A stretch of DNA of 21,787 nt from Candidatus Moraniibacteriota bacterium (GTDB taxonomy: Bacteria; Patescibacteriota; Minisyncoccia; Moranbacterales; UBA1568): assembly GCA_023261685.1 (NCBI GenBank), contig JAHFOM010000010.1:1-21787 (forward strand). Reading direction: 5' to 3'. The notes beneath the pieces are model-generated. The model made no database searches. It saw nothing but the letters and a program-made list of their open reading frames with translations, and was not told where the DNA came from. Within the stretch, counting starts at the first letter, position 1; each line of letters opens with the position of its first letter. Shown here one piece after another: positions 15,448-21,541 of this stretch. The position numbers were made by a program, and so were the translations under genes.

Positions 15448-15597
15448 GCATTTTGTATCCCAAGCAACCTTTCGGAGAGACACTCGTCCGTAGAGCGACG
15501 GACTCACTCCTGAAACTTTCGCGATCCGTCGAAGTGACGGAACCATGCTCGCGAAATTTTCAAGCCTCTCCGAGAAGGTTCTTGCGACACAAAATGC
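15448..15597 (-). repeat. Structured repeat family A, copy 2
   Basis: Homologous to 10874-11020, on the other strand. GCATTTTGT (15448-15456) pairs with ACAAAATGC (15589-15597), and the stem extends to 12 bp with a G-U pair. The core between 15468 and 15578 keeps the three-way junction of copy 1. Its junction stem CGGAGAG/CTCTCCG differs in sequence beyond the shared GAGAG/CTCTC. It lies between the GT4 gene (ends 15632) and B2; no gene is supported here. Confidence 0.8.
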
Positions 15598-15631
15598 TAT
15601 GCTCTACAAAAAAATACAGTTTAATGAACGA

Positions 15632-16783
15632 CTATACTATCTTTTCCACGGCGCTTCTTATCCCGTTCTGGAAATTTTCTTTCGTAAAGTGAGCGACAGA
15701 TTGTTTCAGAACCGTCTCGTCATACTGCCCCTCGCGTACCAAAAAACGTCGCACGCCCTCGGCGATGATTTCCGGCGTCTGGGCGTGAAATGTTTCTCCT
15801 GTTATCCCAGGATTGATAATCTCCCGTATCCCGCCGTATTCATAGGCGATTACCGGCGTCCCAAATGACAAGGCTTCCACCGCCACCATCCCGAAATCCT
15901 CTTCTGAAGGAAACACCACCGCCCGTGCGCCGCAATACAGCCGGGCAAGCTCGCTATCTGCGACAAAACCGGTAAAACGGATATTTTTTTCAGCTCTTTT
16001 TTCCAGTGCTTGACGCTCCGATCCATCTCCCACGATCATCAGCGGAAATCCGAGCTTATTGAAAGCATCAATGACCGGCGCTACTTGTTTGGAATGCGTC
16101 AAGCGCGACACTACCAAAAAATGTTTGCGTTCTGACTGAATCTGTTCTTTCGATATCTGCCTCGTTGTTTTATACAAGTCGAGCGCCCCGGGATAGATGA
16201 CCGTGCTGTCGCGCCGGTAGTACTTCTTCACGCGCGCCGCTGTAAATCGCGAATTGGTCAAGATAGCATCCGGACGATCCGCCGCCTGTTGATCCCAGAC
16301 GCGGAGATATGACAACAACATCCGCGTAAAAATTCGTCTCTTGTCAGTGGCACCGAGTTCGGAGAGATACTGCTCGTGATAGTCCCAGGCGTAACGCATC
16401 GGCGAATGAACATAGGCGATGTGCTTGGTATTGAGCCGTGTCACGATGCCTTTGCTCCACGCGCTCGAGGAAGAAATCACCAGATCGAAATCGCGCAGGT
16501 CGAATGACTCCACCGCCACCGGAAAAAATGGCAGAAAAAGGCGGTAGCGCTTCCGCAAGAACTGCGGCAGTTTCGCGAGCCACGACGTACGGATATCCCG
16601 CCCCAAGAAACGCTCCCTCATCCGTGCTGGATCATACAGAAGCGTGTAGATCGGCGCCTCCGGATACAGTTCCGCGATCGCCTCGAATACCCGCTCCGCT
16701 CCGCCGTAACCCACTAAAAAATCGTGCACCAAAGCGACTTTTTGAGGCTTATGAGCGGCGCGTTGAAGCTCTTGACTATTCAT
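15632..16783 (-). CDS. GT4 glycosyltransferase, WbaZ-like
   Basis: A 383-aa GT-B fold glycosyltransferase of family 4, probably cytoplasmic or membrane-associated, adding a sugar from a nucleotide donor to a surface glycan precursor. The N-terminal acceptor domain has VALVHDFLVGYGGAERVFE (about residues 16-34) and YVHSPMRYAWD, both typical of WbaZ-like mannosyltransferases. The C-terminal donor domain has the EX7E motif E295...E303 inside PSEEDFGMVAVEALSFGTPV, then GGIREIINPGITGETF. The donor sugar cannot be read from sequence. The start at 16781-16783 has no Shine-Dalgarno site, and a -10-like TATAAT lies only 2 nt upstream. The start region overlaps the divergent promoter of the 28-aa gene, so the two transcripts may interfere. 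Confidence 0.85.
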   Translation of the reverse strand: MNSQELQRAAHKPQKVALVHDFLVGYGGAERVFEAIAELYPEAPIYTLLYDPARMRERFLGRDIRTSWLAKLPQFLRKRYRLFLPFFPVAVESFDLRDFDLVISSSSAWSKGIVTRLNTKHIAYVHSPMRYAWDYHEQYLSELGATDKRRIFTRMLLSYLRVWDQQAADRPDAILTNSRFTAARVKKYYRRDSTVIYPGALDLYKTTRQISKEQIQSERKHFLVVSRLTHSKQVAPVIDAFNKLGFPLMIVGDGSERQALEKRAEKNIRFTGFVADSELARLYCGARAVVFPSEEDFGMVAVEALSFGTPVIAYEYGGIREIINPGITGETFHAQTPEIIAEGVRRFLVREGQYDETVLKQSVAHFTKENFQNGIRSAVEKIV

Positions 16784-16800
16784 AAATTATATGCTATAAT
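16772..16800 (+). promoter_or_regulatory. Near-consensus promoter for the 28-aa gene
   Basis: TTGACT (16772-16777), a 17-nt spacer and TATAAT (16795-16800). The transcript should start near 16807. The -35 box lies inside the start of the GT4 gene read the other way. Confidence 0.8.
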
Positions 16801-16807
16801 AGATGTT

Positions 16808-16827
16808 GTAAACTAATCGTGGTTTAC
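16808..16827 (+). promoter_or_regulatory. Inverted repeat at the predicted 5' end of the 28-aa mRNA
   Basis: GTAAAC (16808-16813) and GTTTAC (16822-16827) with an 8-base loop, starting right at the predicted transcript start. It could be an operator or a 5'-terminal stabilising hairpin. Confidence 0.5.
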
Positions 16828-16848
16828 TCGTTCTTTACGGAGGTTGAA

Positions 16849-16935
16849 ATGAGAGACTTTCTTTACATCCTACTGGGTAGTATACTGGCATTTCTCTTGG
16901 GATTTTACTCCAAAAAGAGCTCAAATAAGAAATGA
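16849..16935 (+). CDS. 28-residue single-helix membrane peptide
   Basis: A small gene with complete signals: promoter at 16772-16800, GGAGG at 16839-16843 with a 5-nt spacing to ATG, TGA stop at 16933-16935, and a terminator at 16992-17020. The peptide starts MRDF, has a hydrophobic helix at residues 4-20 (LYILLGSILAFLLGF-like) and ends in a Ser/Lys-rich tail (SKKSSNKK). One helix plus a basic tail is the build of small regulatory membrane peptides and of type I toxin peptides. No antisense RNA gene was identified, so the toxin idea is only a possibility. It is too short for most gene finders. I am fairly sure it is translated, because the signals are stronger than those of most genes here. 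Confidence 0.65.
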   Translation: MRDFLYILLGSILAFLLGFYSKKSSNKK

Positions 16936-16991
16936 ACAGCTTAGCAGAGAATATGTTCATCACACCTCAGCCACACTGTGCCCAACTCAAG

Positions 16992-17020
16992 CGACTCACA
17001 ATGTGGGTCGTTTTTTATTA
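16992..17020 (+). terminator. Intrinsic terminator of the 28-aa gene
   Basis: CGACTCAC (16992-16999) pairs with GTGGGTCG (17003-17010), with one G-U pair and a 3-base loop. Six T residues and a TTATTATA-like tail follow. Confidence 0.85.
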
Positions 17021-17066
17021 TACCATTGGCAGTCCCTGATTCCTATATCAGGATATGGCCTTGGGG

Positions 17067-17096
17067 TTGACTCGATAAACGTATTGGGACTATACT
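17067..17096 (+). promoter_or_regulatory. Promoter for the 98-aa membrane protein gene
   Basis: TTGACT (17067-17072), an 18-nt spacer and TATACT (17091-17096). The expected transcript start is near 17103. Confidence 0.75.
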
Positions 17097-17100
17097 TTCC

Positions 17101-17124
17101 CCATAAGCCAATGGTGGCTTATGG
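17101..17124 (+). promoter_or_regulatory. Perfect 10-bp inverted repeat at the predicted transcript start
   Basis: CCATAAGCCA (17101-17110) and TGGCTTATGG (17115-17124) with a 4-base loop, directly after the -10 box. The position fits either an operator for a dimeric repressor or a 5'-terminal mRNA hairpin. It is the second such arrangement within 300 bp. Confidence 0.65.
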
Positions 17125-17144
17125 TTCTTTTCAGGGGGTACCCA

Positions 17145-17441
17145 ATGCGGTTTTCTAAAGCAGTCTACCTGAGGGTCGTCAATCTCTTTTTTTTCGCAAC
17201 GACACTTTGTGTCGCAGTATGGATCTATATCCTTGATCCACAACCGCTCACACTGTCCATCGTGGCCCTATCAGCCATCATCGTCGCGCTCCTCTCAATC
17301 ATATTGATAGCGACCGTCCGCCTCTTTCCCGATCCCATCGAGAAACTTCTCAGGGTAATCCGGGAATGGAAGTCGGGATGGCAACAGAGATGGATTAAAG
17401 AGAATATCAGACAAACCGACTCACCATCGAAAAAACCCTAA
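17145..17441 (+). CDS. 98-aa protein with two membrane helices, function unknown
   Basis: I chose the ATG at 17145 because AGGGGG (17133-17138) sits 6 nt upstream. The earlier in-frame ATG at 17121 lies inside the inverted repeat and has no such site. The protein begins MRFSKAVYLRVVNL, with hydrophobic helices at about residues 10-31 and 37-60. A basic, Trp-rich cytoplasmic-type tail follows (about 66-98, KSGWQQRWIKENIRQ). It is likely a small inner-membrane protein. No family is recognised. It is a self-contained unit with its own promoter, 5' hairpin and terminator, read against the surrounding - strand genes. Its build resembles the neighbouring 28-aa unit. Confidence 0.7.
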   Translation: MRFSKAVYLRVVNLFFFATTLCVAVWIYILDPQPLTLSIVALSAIIVALLSIILIATVRLFPDPIEKLLRVIREWKSGWQQRWIKENIRQTDSPSKKP

Positions 17442-17466
17442 GACAATCGGCGCATCGTCGCCACCC

Positions 17467-17496
17467 AAAACGGCTCGCATCTTTGCTAGCCGTTTT
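17467..17496. terminator. Bidirectional intrinsic terminator
   Basis: AAAACGGCT (17467-17475) and AGCCGTTTT (17488-17496) form a 9-bp stem, with an inner GCA/TGC pair and a TCTT loop. It serves the 98-aa gene on + and the GT4 gene on -, whose stop codon (17496-17498) touches it. Confidence 0.8.
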
Positions 17497-18647
17497 CACT
17501 TGTTCAAAAAGACGTCCGCTGTCTCTTTGGCTGACTGTTCCCAGCTGAAACGGGATACGTTAACTTTTCCCTTTTCCACCATAGCACCCCGAAGCGTCGC
17601 ATCTGAGAGTACCCGCCATATACCCTGAGCAATACTTTCCACACTGAGGGGATCGACATACGCCACCCCCTCCCCTGCTACTTCCGGCAGCGAGGAATTG
17701 TCAGAGGTCACGACCGGTACTCCGGCACTCTGCGCTTCCAAAACAGGAATACCGAATCCCTCATAGAGAGTTGGAAACAAAAACACGTCGGCATTCCTCA
17801 ATAATTCCCACTTCTCTTCTGCCGTCACATATCCGAGTTCCCGTATTTCATTCCTGCATCTTGCATCTTGCATCTTGCATCTTATTTTCCCATACCCATA
17901 GCCCGGTTTCCCAACCAGCACCAATTGATGCGGAATCTGATACTTCTCCTTCAATATTTCAAACGATTCAATGATTCTAACTATATTCTTCCGCTCCTCC
18001 AATCTCCCGATGAACAGCAAATAGGGTTGAGGGCTGAGGGCTGAGGGTACAGGATTCTCATTGGCATTGCCTTTTTCTAACCCCTCTGCTCTATTCCCTC
18101 TCCCCTGTTCGTAGCCTTCATAGATCACGCGAATTCTTTCCTCCGGAACACCATACAAGCGCATCACATCGCGTTTGGTGTTCTGTGAAACAGAGATGAC
18201 CGTCTCTGCCACGCGGCAAGAAAACCGGATGGATGCCCGCATATAGAGGCGCGCCCAAAAGGAATACGCCCCCGGACAAAATTCATATTCCAAACCGTGG
18301 ATAGTGACAATCGTCTTCTTGGGATGAATGAGCGGGACGGTGTGTGCCGGGACAAACAAGATATCCGGCGGTTTCCGTACCATCTCAAGCGAAAGCGCTA
18401 TCTGCGTCCAAAAGCGCGGTGCCCAAATACCGCGCACTCGCCAATTGCTCGGCAGTTCAAAATCAATCTCTGGAAACTGCATTCTCAATCTTCCCTTCTC
18501 CAGTGCCAGTTTTTTTCGTACATATAAAACAACGGTGTCCGTCTCAGGAATGACAGCGCGCAAATGCTTGATCGTCTGATAGGCATATTCCTCTATCCCC
18601 GTCCGCCGTCTGAGAAACGCCCGCGAGGCATCAATTCCAATGAACAT
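17496..18647 (-). CDS. GT4 glycosyltransferase with internal heptanucleotide repeats
   Basis: A 383-aa GT-B glycosyltransferase of family 4. The N-terminal part has GIDASRAFLRRRTGIEEYAY at residue 3 onwards, TIHGLEYEF and SVSQNTKRD. The donor domain has YLLFIGRLEERKNI, and the EX7E motif is E296...E304 in EGFGIPVLEAQSAGVPVV. Two short tandem repeats are inside the gene. One encodes KMQDARCR in a loop after LVGKPGYGYGK; the other encodes PSALSPQP just before YLLFIGRL. Both are 7-bp units, so a change of one unit would shift the frame. The ATG abuts an AGCT-rich array with AAGAAG as possible ribosome binding site. The enzyme is probably part of surface glycan synthesis; donor and acceptor are unknown. 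Confidence 0.85.
   Translation of the reverse strand: MFIGIDASRAFLRRRTGIEEYAYQTIKHLRAVIPETDTVVLYVRKKLALEKGRLRMQFPEIDFELPSNWRVRGIWAPRFWTQIALSLEMVRKPPDILFVPAHTVPLIHPKKTIVTIHGLEYEFCPGAYSFWARLYMRASIRFSCRVAETVISVSQNTKRDVMRLYGVPEERIRVIYEGYEQGRGNRAEGLEKGNANENPVPSALSPQPYLLFIGRLEERKNIVRIIESFEILKEKYQIPHQLVLVGKPGYGYGKIRCKMQDARCRNEIRELGYVTAEEKWELLRNADVFLFPTLYEGFGIPVLEAQSAGVPVVTSDNSSLPEVAGEGVAYVDPLSVESIAQGIWRVLSDATLRGAMVEKGKVNVSRFSWEQSAKETADVFLNK
17855..17882. repeat. Heptanucleotide tandem repeat (TGCATCT)4 in coding sequence
   Basis: Four exact copies of TGCATCT, read as AGATGCA in the GT4 gene. The unit length is not a multiple of three. Confidence 0.95.
18024..18047. repeat. Heptanucleotide repeat (GGGYTGA)3 in coding sequence
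   Basis: GGGTTGA followed by two exact GGGCTGA units and a partial GGG. It is the second 7-bp array in the same GT4 gene, just before the conserved YLLFIGRL strand. Confidence 0.85.
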
Positions 18648-18683
18648 AGCTGGTAGCTTCTTAGCTTTTTAGCTGGTAGCTTC
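18648..18683 (-). repeat. AGCT-rich array between the four-helix-bundle gene and GT4
   Basis: Units such as TAGCTTCT, TAGCTTTT and TAGCTGG. On the - strand the array supplies the last codons and TAA stop of the four-helix-bundle gene, and it runs directly into the ATG of the GT4 gene. It is inverted relative to the array at 19061-19093. Confidence 0.8.
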
Positions 18684-19049
18684 TGAAGAGGGCTTGTTAA
18701 TCATCGCATTTAACATACGCATAACTTCTCCAAGCAACGCTTCAACTTGAGAAAAATTCAAACCATTCCCAAATGGTAATCGTTTGGAAATTTCAATCTG
18801 TGTTTCTAACTCTGCCCCTGATCCATATGCAAGCAAGAGAAAATGACGGAAATCCTTCCTCGTCCCACGCCTACGCCCTTCCGCAATGTTAGAAGGAATA
18901 GAAACAGCCGCGCGTCGCATCTGTGAGATTAAGCCATACAGTTCGCTTTTAGGGTAATCTTCTGTAAGTTCATACATCTTGGTTACAAGCTCTACAGATT
19001 TTTGCCACACGACTAATTCTTTATAAGAATGTATTGTATTTTCTGGCAT
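18669..19049 (-). CDS. Four-helix-bundle protein (23S rRNA intervening-sequence type)
   Basis: A 126-aa protein matching the S23/four-helix-bundle family: VVWQKSVELV near residue 13, SQMRRAAVSIPSNIAEG at about 42-58, FLLLAYGSGAELETQIEI at about 70-87. Members are found inside 23S rRNA intervening sequences, as free genes in many genomes, and as relatives of the Avd accessory proteins of diversity-generating retroelements. No reverse transcriptase is present here. The gene interrupts the mreB-GT4 series and is flanked by inverted AGCT-rich arrays that overlap its own stop, the mreB stop and the GT4 start. This suggests it was inserted as a unit, which is inference. AGGA lies about 11 nt before the ATG. 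Confidence 0.9.
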   Translation of the reverse strand: MPENTIHSYKELVVWQKSVELVTKMYELTEDYPKSELYGLISQMRRAAVSIPSNIAEGRRRGTRKDFRHFLLLAYGSGAELETQIEISKRLPFGNGLNFSQVEALLGEVMRMLNAMINKPSSEATS

Positions 19050-19060
19050 AGTGTCTTTTC

Positions 19061-19093
19061 CTAATAAGCTACGAGCTACAAGCTAAGAAGCTA
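19061..19093 (-). repeat. AGCT-rich array between mreB and the four-helix-bundle gene
   Basis: On the - strand the array begins with the TAG stop codon of mreB, then repeats AGCTTCTT, AGCTTGT and AGCTCGT. It is the inverted partner of 18648-18683; both read TAGCTTCTTAGCTT when viewed from outside or inside respectively. Confidence 0.8.
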
Positions 19094-20107
19094 TTTTGCG
19101 AGCATAATGCTTCGCTTGTACACTTCCAGATTTTCCAAAACGATGCCGGTACCCCTGACCACGCAGAACGCCGGATCATCCGCCACATAACACGGCACAT
19201 TGATGGTCTTGGATATCAGCTGATCGAGATAGCGGAGCTGAGCCGTCCCACCGGAGAGCACCATCCCTTTGTCCATAATATCCGCCGCCAATTCCGGCGG
19301 GGTTTCCTGTAAGACCGTCTTGATGACATTGATGATCTCGCGCAACTCATCCTGAATAGCCTCCGTCACCTCGTTGGAAGAAATGACCACCGTTTTCGGC
19401 AATCCGCCCATCAGATCGCGGCCGCGTATTTCCATATGATCCTCCTTGACCTGCGCTAGCGCCGATCCGATTTTAATCTTAACTTCTTCGGCGGTCCTGT
19501 CTCCGATCGCCAGACTGTATTTGCGCTTGATATAATCCGAGATCGCCTGATCGATACGATTGCCGCCGACGCGCGCGCTGTGCGCCGCGACGACCCCGCC
19601 CAAGCTGATGATGGCGATTTCCGATGTCCCTCCGCCGACATTGATGATCATATTTCCCTGAGCCGAATGAATCGGGATACCGGCGCCGATAGCCGCCAGA
19701 ATCGGTTCTTTGACGACATAGGCTGCCTTGGCTCCGGCTTTGAGAGCGGCATCGATGACCGCTCTGCGCTCCGTCGAAGTCACGCCCGCAGGTATCGACA
19801 GCACAACTTCCGGACGAATGAAACGGAAACGGCCCCCTGCCCGATTAAGAAAATATTTGAGCATCGCTTCGGTCACGCGATAATCCGCAATGGCGCCATC
19901 TTTGAGCGGACGGCTGGCGACGATGGTATCCGGCGTGCGCCCGATCATTTCCTTGGCCTCATTGCCGACCGCCAACACTTTGTTTTCCAAAAGAGAAATA
20001 GCGACCACGGACGGCTCGTTGATAATGACGCCCTTGCCCGGCACAAAAACCAGCGTATTCGCCGTTCCGAGATCGATACCGATTTTCCGCAAAAACATTG
20101 GTTTCAT
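19091..20107 (-). CDS. mreB: Rod shape-determining protein MreB
   Basis: A 338-aa actin-like ATPase that forms membrane-associated filaments and guides side-wall synthesis. The N-terminus has KIGIDLGTANTLVFVPGKG (phosphate-1 loop), then NEPSVVAI. IINVGGGTSEIAIISLGG at about residue 154 is the phosphate-2 region, and GMVLSGGTAQLRYLDQLI is the adenosine motif. The length matches the family. I chose ATG 20105-20107 (MKPMFLRKIG); ATG 20096-20098 is also possible. The longer frame to 20161 runs through a repeat-rich stretch and adds residues not seen in MreB. The stop codon is the first triplet of an AGCT-rich array. It follows murA, consistent with an envelope gene group. Confidence 0.95.
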   Translation of the reverse strand: MKPMFLRKIGIDLGTANTLVFVPGKGVIINEPSVVAISLLENKVLAVGNEAKEMIGRTPDTIVASRPLKDGAIADYRVTEAMLKYFLNRAGGRFRFIRPEVVLSIPAGVTSTERRAVIDAALKAGAKAAYVVKEPILAAIGAGIPIHSAQGNMIINVGGGTSEIAIISLGGVVAAHSARVGGNRIDQAISDYIKRKYSLAIGDRTAEEVKIKIGSALAQVKEDHMEIRGRDLMGGLPKTVVISSNEVTEAIQDELREIINVIKTVLQETPPELAADIMDKGMVLSGGTAQLRYLDQLISKTINVPCYVADDPAFCVVRGTGIVLENLEVYKRSIMLAK

Positions 20108-20234
20108 AAAGTTTCTACGAATTACGAATGAAGTACGAATAAACCAATCCTTATCAGACATTTGAAAGAAATATTTGTATATTTGTAAAAGATTTGTAAT
20201 TTGTAGTTATTGCAATTTGTAATAAATCTATAAC
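20108..20234 (-). repeat. Quasi-tandem TACAAAT and TTCGTA repeats upstream of mreB
   Basis: On the - strand the murA-mreB gap has repeated (T)TACAAAT-like units (about 20165-20222). Near the mreB start it has TTCGTA/ATTCGTAA units (about 20114-20141). No gene or clear promoter is seen. It resembles the short-period arrays at other gene boundaries here. Confidence 0.55.
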
Positions 20235-21497
20235 TTATCTATTCACTCGCCGTATCTGTGCGCCGATTTTCTGCAGACGTTCTTCAATCCGCTCATAGCC
20301 GCGGTCTACCTGATAAATATCTTCGATAATAGTTTTTCCGCTCGCCACCAAAGCGGCGATGATAAGCGTCGCCCCCGCGCGCAAGTCAAAACTTTTTATT
20401 ACGGTTCCAAAGAGAGGCGTCTTGCCGTGAATGAGGACTTGATGCGGATTCAAAACATCCGCGCGGGCGCCCATCTTGACCAATTCCGGAATAGAGTTGA
20501 AGCGTCCCTCGAACAGCGTTTCGAAAATGAGCGTGTCGCCTTCAGCCTGCGTTGCAAGCACTCCAAACAGCGCCTGCGTTTCTGTCGGAATACCGGGGTA
20601 AGGCAATGTGCCGACTTTACTCACCGCGCGAAGTTTTTTGGCCGGCACGACAGTAATTTCATTCTTGCCCACGATAAAATCAACTCCGAATTCCCGCAGT
20701 TTTTCGAGAACGATATCAAGATGTTCCTCTCGGGCATTCACGACGGTGATTTTGCTCCTGGTCGCCGCGCCAAGAATCAGGAATGTCGCGGCTTCGTTGT
20801 GATCGGGAATAATCTCATATGTCACGCCAGAAAGATGTTTCTTGCCGGTTATAGAGAGAGTGTGAGTGCCTAGTCCTTCGATCCGCGCACCCATTTTTTG
20901 AAGAAAATGCCCGAGGTCTTCGACATGCGGTTCGGTGGCGGCGATTTTGATCTTTGTTGTTCCGGGGAGAGTAGCCGCGAGAAGCATCGCATTTTCAGTG
21001 GCCGTGACAGAGAATTCCCGAAGCACCACCGTGGCTGGATGACGCCTGTCAGCATTGACGCGGTAACCTTTCTCGTCACTTTTGATGGTAACGCCCAATT
21101 TTTCGAGGGCATCAATATGTGTTTCGACAGGACGAGCGCCGATAACGCAGCCTCCCGGCTGACGGAGAGAAAACGTGGCGAAACGACCAGAAAGCGCGCC
21201 GAGGAGGAGAATCGAGGAGCGCAGGCGCTTGACTTTTTCCTGGTCAATTTTTTTGGGATCAACTACCCGGGTATCAATCATAACCGTCGATTGCCCTTGC
21301 CATTCTACCGTCGCTCCCATACTCTCGAGAATTTCCAGCATACGAAAAACATCCTCGATACGAGGGATATTTTTCAAGACACACGGTTCTCTAGAGAGGA
21401 GTGTCGCAGCGATAATAGGCGTCGCCGCGTTCTTGAGTCCTGAGACAATTATGCTTCCGGAGAGCCTTTTTCCGCCCTCAATTTCAAAAACTTCCAT
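20235..21497 (-). CDS. murA: UDP-N-acetylglucosamine 1-carboxyvinyltransferase
   Basis: A 420-aa enzyme of the EPSP synthase fold that adds enolpyruvate from phosphoenolpyruvate to UDP-GlcNAc, the first committed step of peptidoglycan synthesis. The start MEVFEIEGGKRLSGSIIVSG fits the family exactly and places K22 in the conserved SGLKNA motif. The catalytic cysteine is C117 in QPGGCVIGARPVE, as in fosfomycin-sensitive enzymes. The C-terminus DIYQVDRGYERIEERLQKIGA is also typical. A longer in-frame start at 21533 would add 12 residues that overlap the promoter, so I reject it. No Shine-Dalgarno site precedes the chosen ATG. Confidence 0.95.
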   Translation of the reverse strand: MEVFEIEGGKRLSGSIIVSGLKNAATPIIAATLLSREPCVLKNIPRIEDVFRMLEILESMGATVEWQGQSTVMIDTRVVDPKKIDQEKVKRLRSSILLLGALSGRFATFSLRQPGGCVIGARPVETHIDALEKLGVTIKSDEKGYRVNADRRHPATVVLREFSVTATENAMLLAATLPGTTKIKIAATEPHVEDLGHFLQKMGARIEGLGTHTLSITGKKHLSGVTYEIIPDHNEAATFLILGAATRSKITVVNAREEHLDIVLEKLREFGVDFIVGKNEITVVPAKKLRAVSKVGTLPYPGIPTETQALFGVLATQAEGDTLIFETLFEGRFNSIPELVKMGARADVLNPHQVLIHGKTPLFGTVIKSFDLRAGATLIIAALVASGKTIIEDIYQVDRGYERIEERLQKIGAQIRRVNR

Positions 21498-21504
21498 ACT
21501 GGAC

Positions 21505-21533
21505 AGTATAGCTGAGATAAGGTCACAAATCAA
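21505..21533 (-). promoter_or_regulatory. Promoter placed for a leaderless murA transcript
   Basis: On the - strand TTGATT (21528-21533), a 17-nt spacer and TATACT (21505-21510). The -10 box ends only 7 nt before the murA ATG, so transcription would start at or next to the start codon. Confidence 0.6.
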
Positions 21534-21541
21534 GAAACAAA

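Noticed and set aside
15260..15493. Short frames over repeats A2 and B2 on both strands
   Set aside because: They span hairpin elements, have no start signals, and the DNA differences between copies follow base pairing rather than codons.
16786..16791. TATAAT on the - strand as promoter of the WbaZ-like GT4 gene
   Set aside because: It is only 2 nt from the ATG, so transcription would begin inside the gene, and no matching -35 box is seen; it probably arises from the A/T-rich divergent promoter.
17855..17882. CRISPR or minisatellite RNA
   Set aside because: Units are 7 bp with no spacers, and the stretch is inside an intact coding frame.
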